The notes under the pieces were generated by a model. The model searched no databases. It saw nothing but the letters and a program-made list of their open reading frames with translations, and was not told the DNA's origin. A DNA stretch of 64,000 nt from Nostoc linckia FACHB-104. GTDB lineage: Bacteria > Cyanobacteriota > Cyanobacteriia > Cyanobacteriales > Nostocaceae. Numbering within the stretch: the stretch's first letter is position 1; the number at the start of each line of letters is the position of its first letter. Shown one piece after another: positions 1 to 10,148 of this stretch. The stretch lies in assembly GCF_014696615.1 (NCBI RefSeq), contig NZ_JACJQJ010000012.1, forward strand, positions 100,257 to 164,256. The letters run 5' to 3'. Made by a program: the position numbers and the translations under genes.

Positions 1-1
1 T

Positions 2-547
2 TTAGATATTGCTACAGATCCTTGGGGTGTGAAAGTCACGCGGGTAGAACTGCGAGATATTATCCCCTCTAAAGCGGTGCAAGAATCGATGGAATTACAG
101 ATGTCAGCCGAACGACGCAAACGGGCATCGATTTTAACATCGGAAGGCGATCGCGAATCTGCTGTTAATAGCGCTAGAGGTAAAGCCGATGCCCAACTTT
201 TAGACGCAGAAGCCCGTCAAAAAGCTGTAATTTTACAAGCAGAAGCCGAACAAAAAGCGATCGTTCTCAGGGCGCAAGCGGAACGTCAACAACAAGTCCT
301 CAAAGCCCAAGCTATTGCTGAGTCGGCAGAGATTATCGCTCAAAAAATCAAAAACAACCCCGACGTGCAAAAATCTTTGGAAGTTTTATTTGCTTTGGGT
401 TATCTCGACATGGGGGCAACAATTGGTAAAAGTGATAGCAGCAAGGTCATGTTTATCGACCCACGCAGTATTCCCGCTACCTTAGAGGGTATAAAGTCCA
501 TTATTGGTGATGGGCAAGAGATATCGGGGATGAATCATCGGGGATGA
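2..547 (+). CDS. SPFH/Band 7 domain protein, C-terminal part (5' end outside window)
   Basis: The reading frame is open from base 2 and continues off the left edge, so only the C-terminal ~180 residues are visible. The first residues, [20 protein letters not shown], are the classic end of an SPFH/prohibitin domain. They are followed by a long Ala/Glu/Gln-rich coiled coil (about residues 30-110 of the visible part) with repeated [17 protein letters not shown] units, as in stomatin/paraslipin-type proteins. These are membrane-anchored scaffold proteins that oligomerise in membrane microdomains. An internal GTG at 29 could be mistaken for a start, but conserved sequence continues upstream of it. 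The short C-terminal tail after the coiled coil is typical. Family sure; exact member not. Confidence 0.9.
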   Translation, partial: LDIATDPWGVKVTRVELRDIIPSKAVQESMELQMSAERRKRASILTSEGDRESAVNSARGKADAQLLDAEARQKAVILQAEAEQKAIVLRAQAERQQQVLKAQAIAESAEIIAQKIKNNPDVQKSLEVLFALGYLDMGATIGKSDSSKVMFIDPRSIPATLEGIKSIIGDGQEISGMNHRG

Positions 548-550
548 GGC

Positions 551-612
551 AAGGGAGCAGGGAGCAGGGAGCAGGGGATACCCAATGCAATGCCCCATGC
601 CCCATGCCCCAT
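551..612. repeat. GGGAGCA and CCCCATG heptamer repeats
   Basis: Three copies of GGGAGCA are followed by ATGCCCC units in tandem. This is the short tandem heptamer type common in Nostoc genomes. It fills the gap between two convergent genes and may have replaced any terminator there. Confidence 0.8.
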
Positions 613-621
613 TGCCAAATT

Positions 622-2616
622 TCAAATTCCCCAAATGAGGCTAAAACCAAAATTTGTACCGTCGGGTTCTGCGTTTAAAGTGCCTAACCCACTTTGCCCA
701 ATGGTGTTAGTGGCAAAAATATCTAATCCGAAGCGTGAACTGGGTAAGAAGCGCAAGCCTGTAGCCCAAGTGCTTCTTTTGCCATCTAAAACAGGGGTAA
801 ATTCTCCAATCAATTGCAGCCAATCTGCGATCGCCTGGTTAATTCCTATTCCTACCCCTATACGCCTATTCGATCCAAAAAATGCTCCCTTGGGATTAAT
901 GGAAATGGTAGTTTGGGAATTGAGTTGATAGCTGATAGGTAACTCTACGTATAAAGTTCCGTTGAGACCACCTGATTGTAATTGTGTCTCACTGATCCCT
1001 GCAAGTTTAGCGCTGAGGGTAACACCATCTCCTCTTGCTTGATCGAAAAACTTGAGTTTCATTGCACCACCGATTTTGATTCCTGTCCCAGATATGTCTT
1101 GTTCAGAAAAGCGATCGCTTGAGGCGAATTGATCAACACTCAGTTCTAACTGTGAATCATCTGTTAAGCCGTAAGCGAGGGCAAAACTAGAACCACCATG
1201 TGTACCTAATCCACCTCTAAATCGGAAATTTCCCGTTGGTAGGGTATTAGGGGTTGAAAGTGTCAACCCATCAAATAGTAATGTGCGTTGCCTACGACCG
1301 GCGAAGCCATCGCGGTAGTAAAGTGTGGTGGGAGGAGTATTACTAAAATTCGCTGCATACCCTTGCCCAAAATCAATAGCGTGCTTGAAGCGAACGCCCA
1401 ACAAGAAATCATCGCCATCAGGAATAAAGCTCAACAAGCCTGTGGTTGGTGTTGCACCATAACTGTTGGTAGCATAAACTTCTGCCCCCATTTTCGGATT
1501 AAGCGCATAATCTATACCGACAGTCCACACTAATTTTCTAGCGATAGAGCGGTCTTTGGCAATAAAGGTATTACCTCCTGGCCCCAAAGGAGTTTGTATA
1601 TTTGCAAACAAGTTAACTCTTCTGGAAGTTTGCCAACTAAACCCTGTCCCAATATTGAAAAAAGTCCCAAAAAAATCTCCATCCGCAACTTTTTCTGGAA
1701 AGAAAACAACTCCTGGAGTGAAATGTAGTTGCAGATTTGGAGATGCTTTGTAAGTAATTGGCAATTGCAAAGCGCCAACAGGCGTTACTACAACAAATTG
1801 TTTGTTTGGACTATTGTTAAAAACACCAGCATTCGCAGATATATTTAATAGCTGAAACGTGCCTGCAACACCAACAGCCCAACGATTTTGGTTGATAATT
1901 TGATATTTTAACTTAGTGCCATAACTGACGGTAGTAAAGTAAGTACATTCGCTTCTAACTGGGCATTTTAAATAATCATCAAAAATATCGCCTGTAAAAC
2001 CTATCTGGAAGTTGTCTGTAATTCCCCAGTCAATTGCCAACTGATAAGTTTGCAAACCTGTGCCCGAAACAGAATTATCTGTTGGCAGAACTTGCAGAAA
2101 ACCACCTTCTAACTGAACTGCACCCTGTCTTAGTTGATTTGCAGTTTCCAAGTTATGCAATTGAGTAGGCGGTGATTGTAATGGGGAAAGCTGCACCTTT
2201 GGCTGCACATCCTGAGTTGAATCACTACTGGTAAGCCACAAAAAATTTGCGTCATCCCCAGCTTGAGAAGAAGAAAGGCAGAGCCCCGCAGGGAAAATAT
2301 TGCTGTAACTTTCCCCCTCTGCTCCCCTGCTCCCTCTGCTCCCCCTACCTATCTCTAACTGACAATCTTGGGTTAGTTGAGTGTTAGTAGGCGATCGCTG
2401 TTTTTGTAATTTCTCTAGTGCAATATCTGGAAAAGCAATTAGCGGTACTTGTCCTTGCAAATCCTTGGCTTCAGTACTGAAAAGCGATCGCGCTTGCGGA
2501 ACTTCTTCTGTGATCGCTTCTAGAGGATAACTAGAGGTTCCCCCCTCAGATGCATAACTGAGATTTGGATCAGCCAGAAACAGCAAACCACAGGAAAGGA
2601 TTTTGATTTTATGCAT
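622..2616 (-). CDS. Predicted outer-membrane beta-barrel-like protein, cyanobacterial, function unknown
   Basis: A 664-residue protein. The N-terminus MHKIKILSCGLLFLA followed by ...SYAS looks like a signal peptide. After a low-complexity region (to ~residue 165) the rest is a long series of alternating polar/hydrophobic strands rich in Gly, Asn, Phe and Tyr, with several segments of the type VGxGINxxIADWLQL and TGLRFLPSS. The C-terminus ends in an aromatic strand (FGFSLIWGI), as in barrel proteins. Two similar halves (about 180-400 and 430-664) suggest an internal duplication. I do not recognise a named family. At about residues 89-104 a Gly/Arg/Ser-rich stretch is encoded by GGGGAGCAGAGG-type repeats (2313-2348), an apparent in-frame repeat insertion in a variable region. 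Convergent with the SPFH gene. Confidence 0.75.
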   Translation of the reverse strand: MHKIKILSCGLLFLADPNLSYASEGGTSSYPLEAITEEVPQARSLFSTEAKDLQGQVPLIAFPDIALEKLQKQRSPTNTQLTQDCQLEIGRGSRGSRGAEGESYSNIFPAGLCLSSSQAGDDANFLWLTSSDSTQDVQPKVQLSPLQSPPTQLHNLETANQLRQGAVQLEGGFLQVLPTDNSVSGTGLQTYQLAIDWGITDNFQIGFTGDIFDDYLKCPVRSECTYFTTVSYGTKLKYQIINQNRWAVGVAGTFQLLNISANAGVFNNSPNKQFVVVTPVGALQLPITYKASPNLQLHFTPGVVFFPEKVADGDFFGTFFNIGTGFSWQTSRRVNLFANIQTPLGPGGNTFIAKDRSIARKLVWTVGIDYALNPKMGAEVYATNSYGATPTTGLLSFIPDGDDFLLGVRFKHAIDFGQGYAANFSNTPPTTLYYRDGFAGRRQRTLLFDGLTLSTPNTLPTGNFRFRGGLGTHGGSSFALAYGLTDDSQLELSVDQFASSDRFSEQDISGTGIKIGGAMKLKFFDQARGDGVTLSAKLAGISETQLQSGGLNGTLYVELPISYQLNSQTTISINPKGAFFGSNRRIGVGIGINQAIADWLQLIGEFTPVLDGKRSTWATGLRFLPSSRFGLDIFATNTIGQSGLGTLNAEPDGTNFGFSLIWGI

Positions 2617-2971
2617 ATTTTTTCTGGGGCGATCGCTCTAATTCCAGATACGAAACAGTATAAAAAAAATTCCATTTCCTTGAGAGCGACATGAAAATCA
2701 CTGCCAGAGAGGTTTCCCGTTCTCAGTGTATTACTAAATGCCCAGCAAATATCCTATTTCTATAAGATGAGGGGGATGAGGCAAGGGAGCAGGGAGCAGG
2801 TGAGCTAGCGCGGTCTTCTCCCAAGGGGAGAGGCTAGCGCCAAGGGGGTTTCCCCCATGAGCGACTGGCGAATCCGTTCGACGAAGTCGTTCCCGAAGGG
2901 TAGGAGAGCAGGGGAGAATTAATTAATGGCAAACCCCAATCACCCAACACCAATTACCAATTACCCATTCC
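2617..2971. repeat. Intergenic repeat cluster upstream of the OMP-like gene
   Basis: Contains a GGGAGCAGGGAGCAGG run (about 2774-2799) and then a GC-rich unit (about 2800-2910) with nested hairpins, for example CTTCTCCC/GGGGAGAG and AAGGGGGTTTCCCCC. The arrangement is typical of palindromic interspersed repeats of Nostoc. A run of ATTACC/CCAATTACC units follows up to the Fur gene stop. No gene seen. Confidence 0.6.
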
Positions 2972-3376
2972 CTACTCACTCACCTCAGCCGCTTGATTAC
3001 TTTGGCATTGGGTACACAGACCAAAAAACTCAAGCGTGTGGTAAAAAATTTTAAACTTATGCTTTTCTTGTAACTTCTCTTCCAAATCATGCACTGGACA
3101 TTGATTAATTGGAATAGAGACACCGCATTGCAAACAAGTAAGATGATGTTTATCTTGTTGCGCTAGGCTATATAGGGCTTCACCATTTGCCAGAGTCCTG
3201 ATTTGTACCAGACCTTCCATTTTTAAGGCTTCTAAAGAGCGGTAAACAGTTGCTAATCCCATACTCTGATTACGATTACGTAATTCTACGTAAATATCCT
3301 GCGCGGAAATACCTTGTTTAATGTTTTTCAACAGGTTCAAAATTTTATCCTGACTGCGGGTGCGTATGGCTCTCAT
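2972..3376 (-). CDS. furB: Fur-family transcriptional regulator, FurB/Zur type
   Basis: A 134-residue Fur-superfamily repressor, starting at the ATG at 3376 (a TTG two codons upstream is less likely). The N-terminal winged helix covers about residues 1-75, with recognition-helix sequence MGLATVYRSLEALK. The C-terminal dimerisation domain has two CxxC pairs for structural zinc (C81/C84 in LTCLQCG and C121/C124 in GLCTQC) and the HH of DKHHLTC. From memory the sequence resembles FurB of Anabaena, a Zur-like regulator controlling zinc uptake and protecting DNA in oxidative stress. Assignment to Zur rather than PerR or Fur rests on that recollection. It is divergent from purS across a 145-bp gap. 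Confidence 0.8.
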   Translation of the reverse strand: MRAIRTRSQDKILNLLKNIKQGISAQDIYVELRNRNQSMGLATVYRSLEALKMEGLVQIRTLANGEALYSLAQQDKHHLTCLQCGVSIPINQCPVHDLEEKLQEKHKFKIFYHTLEFFGLCTQCQSNQAAEVSE

Positions 3377-3521
3377 AGACAATTATTTGAATTTGCCGCT
3401 GTGGTTGAAGCCTTCATACTGGCTAACTGATAAATTAACTGTAGTCGCTTCCTAATCTTATTTTCACTCAGTTGGAACAGAAAGTTATAGTATAGCGATC
3501 GCAGCATTCAGCGTTAAGCCC

Positions 3522-3800
3522 GTGCAAAGGAAGTATTTAGCTAAAATTTTCGTGACACTTCGTCCTTCGGTTTTAGACCCAGCTGGTGTGGCTGTACAAT
3601 CTGGCCTCAAACAAATGGGATACGACAACGTAGAACAGGTGCGGATTGGTAAGTACATTGAATTGACCATCACCTCAACCCAAGAGGCTAAAGCCCGCCA
3701 AGACCTCAATAACATCTGTGACCAAATGCTAGCAAATCCAGTAATTGAAAATTATCGCTTTGAATTAATCGAAGTCGAAACGCAGACAGGAGTGTTTTAG
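3522..3800 (+). CDS. purS: Phosphoribosylformylglycinamidine synthase subunit PurS
   Basis: A 92-residue protein with a GTG start. The sequence KIFVTLRPSVLDPAGVAVQ and the C-terminal LANPVIENYRFELIEVE are diagnostic of PurS. PurS is the small subunit that, with PurQ (glutaminase) and PurL (synthetase), converts FGAR to FGAM in de novo purine synthesis in the cytoplasm. It bridges PurQ and PurL and helps channel ammonia. PurQ follows 260 bp downstream, a gap unusually widened by repeat DNA. PurL is not in the window. Confidence 0.95.
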   Translation: MQRKYLAKIFVTLRPSVLDPAGVAVQSGLKQMGYDNVEQVRIGKYIELTITSTQEAKARQDLNNICDQMLANPVIENYRFELIEVETQTGVF

Positions 3801-3802
3801 CA

Positions 3803-4060
3803 ATTGGGGTTTGGGGATTGGTGTTTGGTGTTTGGGACAGGAAATGACAAATGCCAAATACCAAATGACAAATGACAAATGACAAAGCGCAAAGTCGAGC
3901 CAGTCGTTTGGGCGGTGAGTGCAGCCACACGTGCGGCTATGCCGCCGAGTGGACTGCCGAACCCGAAGGGGTCTCCCGACTTGAACGAACTGGCGTTGAG
4001 CGGAGGAAAGCTCGGCTCAGAACTTTGTCAGAATAACAAATGACAAATAACAAATAACAA
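3803..4060. repeat. Repeat DNA inserted between purS and purQ
   Basis: Starts with GGGGTTT/GGTGTTT heptamers (3803-3838), then CAAATGA repeats (3841-3890). A roughly 140-bp GC-rich unit (about 3890-4030) follows, whose ends are partly inverted (GCCAGTCGTT near 3899 against AACGAACTGGC near 3983). A second CAAATGACAAATAA run ends in the purQ start codon itself. The GC-rich unit looks like an interspersed palindromic element bounded by the two simple-repeat runs. Confidence 0.65.
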
Positions 4061-4738
4061 ATGACAAAATTTGGTGTTGTTGTTTTTCCGGGTTCTAATT
4101 GCGATCGCGATGTTGCTTATGTCACCAGAGACTTGCTCAAGCAACCGACTCGCATGATTTGGCATCAAGAGACGGATATTGCTGATTTAGATGTGATTGT
4201 CATCCCTGGTGGCTTTAGTTACGGGGATTATTTGCGTTGTGGTGCGATCGCCCGTTTTTCACCTGTGATGCAGCAGGTTGTTGAACACGCCCAAAAGGGT
4301 AAATATGTCTTAGGTATTTGCAATGGGTTTCAAGTATTAACTGAAGCAGGATTGCTGCCAGGAATATTAACCAGAAATCAAGATTTGCACTTTATTTGCG
4401 ATCGCCTCCCTCTCACTGTTGAGCGTACCAATTTGCCTTGGACGCAGGGTTACACAACTGATGAAATTATCACTGTGCCTGTTGCCCACGGAGAGGGCCG
4501 ATTCTATGCTGATGCAGCTACTCTCCAAGAATTGGAAGATAACGGGCAAGTTGTTTTCCGCTACGTAGGTGAGAACCCCAACGGTTCATTGAATAACATT
4601 GCTGGGATTTGTAATCGCCAAGGCAACGTTTTAGGGATGATGCCACACCCTGAACGCGCCTCTGACCCCGTATTGGGTGGTAATGATGGTTTACGGATGT
4701 TTCAAGGTTTACTAGATAAAGTAGCTGCGATCGCCTAA
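4061..4738 (+). CDS. purQ: Phosphoribosylformylglycinamidine synthase subunit PurQ
   Basis: A 225-residue class I glutamine amidotransferase. It hydrolyses glutamine and supplies ammonia to PurL for the FGAR-to-FGAM step of purine synthesis. The nucleophile is C87 in LGICNGFQ and the triad is completed by H196 and E198 in MMPHPERA. The N-terminus [17 protein letters not shown] is canonical and fixes the start at 4061. The upstream bases are simple repeat (ACAAATAACAAATG) without a clear Shine-Dalgarno, so translation may depend on an unusual leader. Length is normal for the small bacterial PurQ. Confidence 0.97.
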   Translation: MTKFGVVVFPGSNCDRDVAYVTRDLLKQPTRMIWHQETDIADLDVIVIPGGFSYGDYLRCGAIARFSPVMQQVVEHAQKGKYVLGICNGFQVLTEAGLLPGILTRNQDLHFICDRLPLTVERTNLPWTQGYTTDEIITVPVAHGEGRFYADAATLQELEDNGQVVFRYVGENPNGSLNNIAGICNRQGNVLGMMPHPERASDPVLGGNDGLRMFQGLLDKVAAIA

Positions 4739-5099
4739 ATTCAGAAGGGTCATCACAATATTTGTGCCCTCAAAATCATCTCTACCCAACAAAATTACAA
4801 TCTGCTACTAAATCTTGTGGGGCGGGCATCTTGTCTGCCCCATTATGCAGTTTGTCTGCATTAAAGTTTATTATTAAGTATGGTTTTAATTATCTTTTAA
4901 GTTGAACATATTTAAAATTATATATTAGGACTCATATTTGGCATCAGTGCCCAAGCTGAGATTTTTTCAGAAATAAAATCGGATTACTATATAACCCTAT
5001 TAATTCTGGAATTAGAATTAATAAAAATACTATTTACTCCTTTATCTTACTCAGCACTCAGTACTTAGATTATCCCAGGTCGCATAATTAATATTGAAG
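4739..5099. other. Intergenic region, no gene seen
   Basis: About 360 bp of AT-rich DNA after purQ. GTGGGGCGGGCATCTTGTCTGCCC near 4815-4840 contains a short inverted repeat (GGGC/GCCC) that could help terminate purQ transcription, but no good T-tract follows. Nothing else recognised. Confidence 0.4.
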
Positions 5100-5471
5100 A
5101 TGATTGATCCCTACAACTTTGAAGATGAAAACTTTGATTATGATCCAGATGATTTATTTCCCCAAAAATGCATTAGCCAAATAACAGAGGGCGAAAAGCT
5201 ACAGCGTTTTAAACGTTTTTTTGACAGTAGTAGCCGGGCTATTTTACAAGATTGTCTGTTTCGCATTATCAATCATGAAGATGGTACTGGCACTTTGCAG
5301 ATTCTTTGCCTCAATGAAGTTGTGCAGCAACGCCTCAGCAAGAAAAAACGCAAAATTACCAATAATATCAACACTTGCTGGAACCATATTAAATGGTTTG
5401 CGTTATGTGTTGATCATAATGGTGAAATAGATTGTCAAACTTTTGACCTAAATGGCGATTTAGTCAGATGA
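5100..5471 (+). CDS. Conserved hypothetical protein, acidic N-terminus
   Basis: A 123-residue protein. I chose the ATG at 5100 (MIDPYNFEDENFDYDPDD) over a TTG two codons upstream. The first ~25 residues are strongly acidic; the rest is a mixed alpha/beta region (GTGTLQILCLNEVVQQRLSK, then CWNHIKWFALCVDHNGE). No family recognised, though it looks like a cyanobacterial conserved hypothetical. It lies 72 bp upstream of the Trp-rich protein gene on the same strand, so the two may be cotranscribed. Confidence 0.6.
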   Translation: MIDPYNFEDENFDYDPDDLFPQKCISQITEGEKLQRFKRFFDSSSRAILQDCLFRIINHEDGTGTLQILCLNEVVQQRLSKKKRKITNNINTCWNHIKWFALCVDHNGEIDCQTFDLNGDLVR

Positions 5472-5543
5472 AGGCTCAAGGCTCAAGGCTGAAGTGTGAA
5501 GTATAAATTTAACAACCCAAAAACAACAAACAATAAATAAAAA

Positions 5544-5798
5544 ATGCCTAAAAAACAGAAATTTCCTTACCTTTTGGGTTCAAAGTGGACAGCCCAACAA
5601 AAAGTAGATGGTTGGCGACATTTCCAAGTTGTTAACCGCAAAAATCAAGGGAAATGGGTTTATGCAGAATTGGTTTCAGCTTGTGACCCAAATGTCCGTT
5701 TTTGGATGAATGCCAAATTATTACAAGATAACTCTCAGTGGCAACCTGGCTGGCAACCTTTAAAAGAAATCAACCAAATTGAAAGCGAGGTGTCTTGA
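5544..5798 (+). CDS. TIGR02450-family tryptophan-rich small protein
   Basis: An 84-residue protein rich in Trp and Lys: KWTAQQKVDGWRHFQVV, GKWVYAELVSACD, RFWMNAKLLQD and QWQPGWQPLKEI. The order of these motifs matches the TIGR02450 Trp-rich family found in cyanobacteria and some proteobacteria, whose function is unknown. No signal peptide or membrane segment is visible, so it is probably cytosolic. The ATG at 5544 follows an A-rich leader. Simple GGGTAAT repeats begin immediately after the stop. Confidence 0.75.
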   Translation: MPKKQKFPYLLGSKWTAQQKVDGWRHFQVVNRKNQGKWVYAELVSACDPNVRFWMNAKLLQDNSQWQPGWQPLKEINQIESEVS

Positions 5799-5806
5799 AT
5801 AGGGGT

Positions 5807-6042
5807 TTGGTAATGGGTAATGGGTAATGGGTAATGGGTAATAAGTAATGGGTAATGAAAATTTCTTCCTCTATTACCTAATCCCCAATCTCCATTACCC
5901 CTTATCCCCAGAGAGGGCCCCGAGTTCCCCAATCCCCAATCCCTTGATAATTTAAAAATTTCAGGACTTACGCAACTGGTACAGTGATCCTCTGGCATAA
6001 GAGTCAAGGGTCAAGGGTCAAGGGTCAAGGGTCAAAAATTTA
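5807..6042. repeat. GGGTAAT and GGGTCAA tandem heptamers
   Basis: Several GGTAATG units (5807-5865) are followed by complementary CCCCAAT/TTACCCC units (5870-5945), so the region can fold back on itself. At 6001-6035 there are four consecutive GGGTCAA units. Non-coding. Confidence 0.8.
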
Positions 6043-6768
6043 GGTTTTTTGGACTTTTGACATTTGACCCTGGACAAACCTCAACGAAAAAATATGACAC
6101 TTGCGTAAATCCTAAATTTAATAATTTGTTGCATATTAAAAATCACTTGCATCAACAATGACTGTGACCAAATTTAATGAAGTGAAAGGTTGCAGCTATA
6201 AAAGCAAGATTTTCTTGAATATCTCAGAATTTCAGCCTCAAGTTGCCCTTTGGGTTCCCTGACCCCACAAGCTAACCCACAGTTAGGAAGCTAATTTCTG
6301 GATTTTAGCCAGCAGCTTCTAGCTTGTGGGCGTTTTTATTGAGGTATGGAGAGTTGTTTGGTATTCCATCCTTCCAAGGCTGAATCTCTGTATTCCCCAG
6401 TGACATTAAGTATTTATGCCTCTCATCCACTGACAATAGCATAAACAAAATCAATGGAAACCATAGATATTAGTTGATTTGTAACTTTTGTCTTTTGTTA
6501 CTAATTTTATAAAATTTGTGTATAAATAATTTATTTAAAGAAAAAAGCTATTTTTTTGAAGATTTTAGGGGAATTTATATATAAAAATAGCTCTAAATAA
6601 TTTTAAATATCTATATAGCTTCTATTTTCATATTTCAAGCCCCTTTATTTTCCTTGTAGTTTGGACAATAATGACAGCACAAGACCTTACGCATCGCCAT
6701 ATCAGGCTAGGTGAAGGCAAATGTTTCAGCCAAGAGTTTGAAAATAAACTATTAAGAGGCAAACAAAA
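6043..6768. other. Long intergenic region upstream of chlL
   Basis: Apart from the foldable segment at 6221-6395, the stretch is AT-rich with no coding signal. A GTAAC...GTTAC inverted repeat lies at about 6481-6501. The last ~250 bp before chlL is very AT-rich and probably holds its promoter, but I cannot place it with confidence. Confidence 0.4.
6221..6395. ncRNA. Candidate structured RNA upstream of chlL (6S-like size; identity unproven)
   Basis: Several nested complementary segments are visible. CCCACAAGCTA (6264-6274) pairs perfectly with TAGCTTGTGGG (6320-6330). Inside it GAAGCT (6287-6292) pairs with AGCTTC (6314-6319), capped by a CTGG/CCAG hairpin (6298-6312). Outside it CCTCAA (6236-6241) can pair with TTGAGG (6339-6344), or alternatively TTCAGCCT (6231-6238) with AGGCTGAA (6377-6384). 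A closing stem, an asymmetric internal loop and a long apical stem over 150-170 nt recall bacterial 6S RNA, but I cannot confirm the family or strand. It could instead be a long 5' leader element of chlL or a palindromic repeat. Confidence 0.4.
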
Positions 6769-7635
6769 GTGAAACTAGCAGTTTATGGAAAAGGTGGAAT
6801 CGGCAAATCCACAACTAGCTGTAACATCTCAGTCGCCCTAGCAAAACGCGGCAAGAAAGTGCTGCAAATTGGCTGCGACCCTAAACACGATAGTACTTTT
6901 ACGCTCACCGGATTTTTGATTCCGACTATTATTGATACTCTGCAAGAAAAAGACTATCACTACGAAGATGTTTGGCCGGAAGATGTAATTTACAAAGGCT
7001 ACGGTGGTGTTGATTGCGTGGAAGCAGGTGGCCCACCAGCAGGAGCCGGATGTGGTGGATATGTGGTCGGTGAGACAGTGAAATTACTGAAAGAACTCAA
7101 CGCTTTTGATGAGTATGACGTAATTTTATTTGATGTCCTTGGTGACGTTGTGTGCGGCGGTTTTGCAGCGCCACTCAACTATGCTGATTACTGTATGATT
7201 GTGACTGACAACGGCTTTGATGCTTTGTTCGCCGCCAATCGGATTGCTGCTTCCGTAAGAGAGAAAGCCAGAACTCACCCACTGCGTTTAGCTGGTTTAA
7301 TTGGGAATCGCACTTCCAAGCGCGATTTGATTGAAAAATATGTAGAAGCAGTACCAATGCCAGTTTTGGAAGTTCTACCTTTAATAGAAGATATTCGAGT
7401 TTCTCGTGTTAAAGGTAAAACTTTGTTTGAAATGGCAGAATCCGACCCTTCTTTGAACTACGTTTGCGACTACTATCTCAACATTGCCGACCAAATTCTC
7501 GCACGTCCAGAAGGGGTGGTACCAAATGATGCCCAAGACCGTGAATTGTTCTCTTTATTATCCGATTTTTATCTAAATCCGAATAAACCCCAGGTGCGTA
7601 ATCCGGAAGAGGAATTAGACTTGATGATTGTATAA
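6769..7635 (+). CDS. chlL: Light-independent protochlorophyllide reductase, iron-sulfur ATP-binding protein ChlL
   Basis: A 288-residue NifH-like reductase component. It passes electrons, driven by ATP, to the ChlN/ChlB catalytic component that reduces the D ring of protochlorophyllide in the dark. The P-loop is GKGGIGKST (residues 8-16). The two cysteines that bind the shared 4Fe-4S cluster lie in [12 protein letters not shown] and [12 protein letters not shown]. The start is GTG at 6769 ([15 protein letters not shown]), preceded by AAGAGGCAAAC. The next gene begins 31 bp after the stop, and chlN follows, giving an apparent chlL-DUF5331-chlN operon. chlB is elsewhere. Confidence 0.97.
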   Translation: MKLAVYGKGGIGKSTTSCNISVALAKRGKKVLQIGCDPKHDSTFTLTGFLIPTIIDTLQEKDYHYEDVWPEDVIYKGYGGVDCVEAGGPPAGAGCGGYVVGETVKLLKELNAFDEYDVILFDVLGDVVCGGFAAPLNYADYCMIVTDNGFDALFAANRIAASVREKARTHPLRLAGLIGNRTSKRDLIEKYVEAVPMPVLEVLPLIEDIRVSRVKGKTLFEMAESDPSLNYVCDYYLNIADQILARPEGVVPNDAQDRELFSLLSDFYLNPNKPQVRNPEEELDLMIV

Positions 7636-7666
7636 ATCATCAAAATTCCAGGATGGGGAAAATAGT

Positions 7667-8365
7667 ATGGCTTTTTTTCATAGCTTTACAGACTCATTAA
7701 AGCAAAAATGGTTGGAGTTTTTCCAGGCTAATCGTGACTGGATTACTCTACATATGGAAGTGGAATCAGTGTACACCCCCGATGGAGGGAAGCGACCACC
7801 TTCTTACCTCATCCTGGGAGTTGCCAACGCGTTAGAGCCAAAACTAGCGCAGTTAATGCTACCCTTCTCCAAACTTAATCCTGACGCTGACACTCTAATT
7901 GAAGTACTGGATTTGCATTTTGACCCAGACATGGCTCTTGGTAACCGTGTAAATCCCAGGGATTTAGATAATTATCACTATCAAGCCGCTGCTGTCGCTG
8001 AAGAAAGCGCCCATCATCAGACAGAGAATCATTCTCAAAGCAATGGGTTTGCTAATGTAGCAGTTGCTCAAGAATTTACGATTGTGAGTGGGCTAAACGC
8101 CAATAACTCACAACAAGCTGCTGATGAAGATGAGTTTGGTGATATTTCCTTCGAGACAACATCATCAGAAATCAAGCTGGATGACCAAATACTGCAAGAT
8201 TTAGAGTCACCAGATGAGAACGCCTTCAGTGACGTTTTATCAGATGTTTGGGGTGACGAAACATCGCTACAGAAGGGTGATGCAAGTAATGACTTTTTAG
8301 GGGAAGAACTGCCAGCTGGCGTTTTCGATGATTCAGAAATTGCCCGTCTCTTCCCCAACGCTTAA
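7667..8365 (+). CDS. DUF5331-type protein between chlL and chlN
   Basis: A 232-residue protein starting at the ATG at 7667 (MAFFHSFTDSLKQKWLEFF), with GGATGGGG upstream. An upstream TTG overlapping chlL is less likely. The first ~110 residues form a folded domain (WITLHMEVESVYTPDGGKRPPS, LILGVANALEPKLAQLMLPF, NPDADTLIEVLDLHFDP). The rest is Ser/Asp/Glu-rich and probably disordered, ending in a short conserved-looking segment (ELPAGVFDDSEIARLFPNA). I associate it with the cyanobacterial DUF5331 family seen between chlL and chlN. Its position suggests a role with dark-operative protochlorophyllide reductase, such as assembly or regulation, but that is inference. Confidence 0.8.
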   Translation: MAFFHSFTDSLKQKWLEFFQANRDWITLHMEVESVYTPDGGKRPPSYLILGVANALEPKLAQLMLPFSKLNPDADTLIEVLDLHFDPDMALGNRVNPRDLDNYHYQAAAVAEESAHHQTENHSQSNGFANVAVAQEFTIVSGLNANNSQQAADEDEFGDISFETTSSEIKLDDQILQDLESPDENAFSDVLSDVWGDETSLQKGDASNDFLGEELPAGVFDDSEIARLFPNA

Positions 8366-8495
8366 TTTTTTAGCGTTCCTGTTGAATTTAGGGTCTGCTG
8401 GCTGGTGCTATGTACCACATATCACAGGAATTTGGGGGAAGAATGGTTCTTTCCCCACATACCTGCCCTATGTTCACCTGCCTTGTTCGCTTTAA

Positions 8496-9923
<1,428 letters not shown>

Positions 9924-10148
9924 AATTTAAATTTTAATCAACAATACTGAGTTACAAGTGCTGAGATCTGAATACTTTCTACTTGACTCAGTACTCTGCA
10001 CTTCAGACTCAGAACTAAAAAGGTAACACTATCAAACTACGAGGTGAACATAAAGTTCGCCTTATTTCTTGAGAATACTGGTTACACTTTCATCCTTCAC
10101 CTTACCCTTCGGGAGCGCCAAAGGCGAACATCCTTGAGATTACATCCT

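Noticed and set aside
590..928. Open frame of 112 codons on the plus strand
   Set aside because: It lies antisense to the C-terminal part of the outer-membrane-like protein and begins in CCCCATG repeats; the encoded sequence has no protein-like features.
2800..4030. Insertion-sequence transposase
   Set aside because: The GC-rich units at about 2800-2910 and 3890-4030 are palindromic but contain no transposase reading frame; they are better viewed as non-autonomous interspersed repeats.
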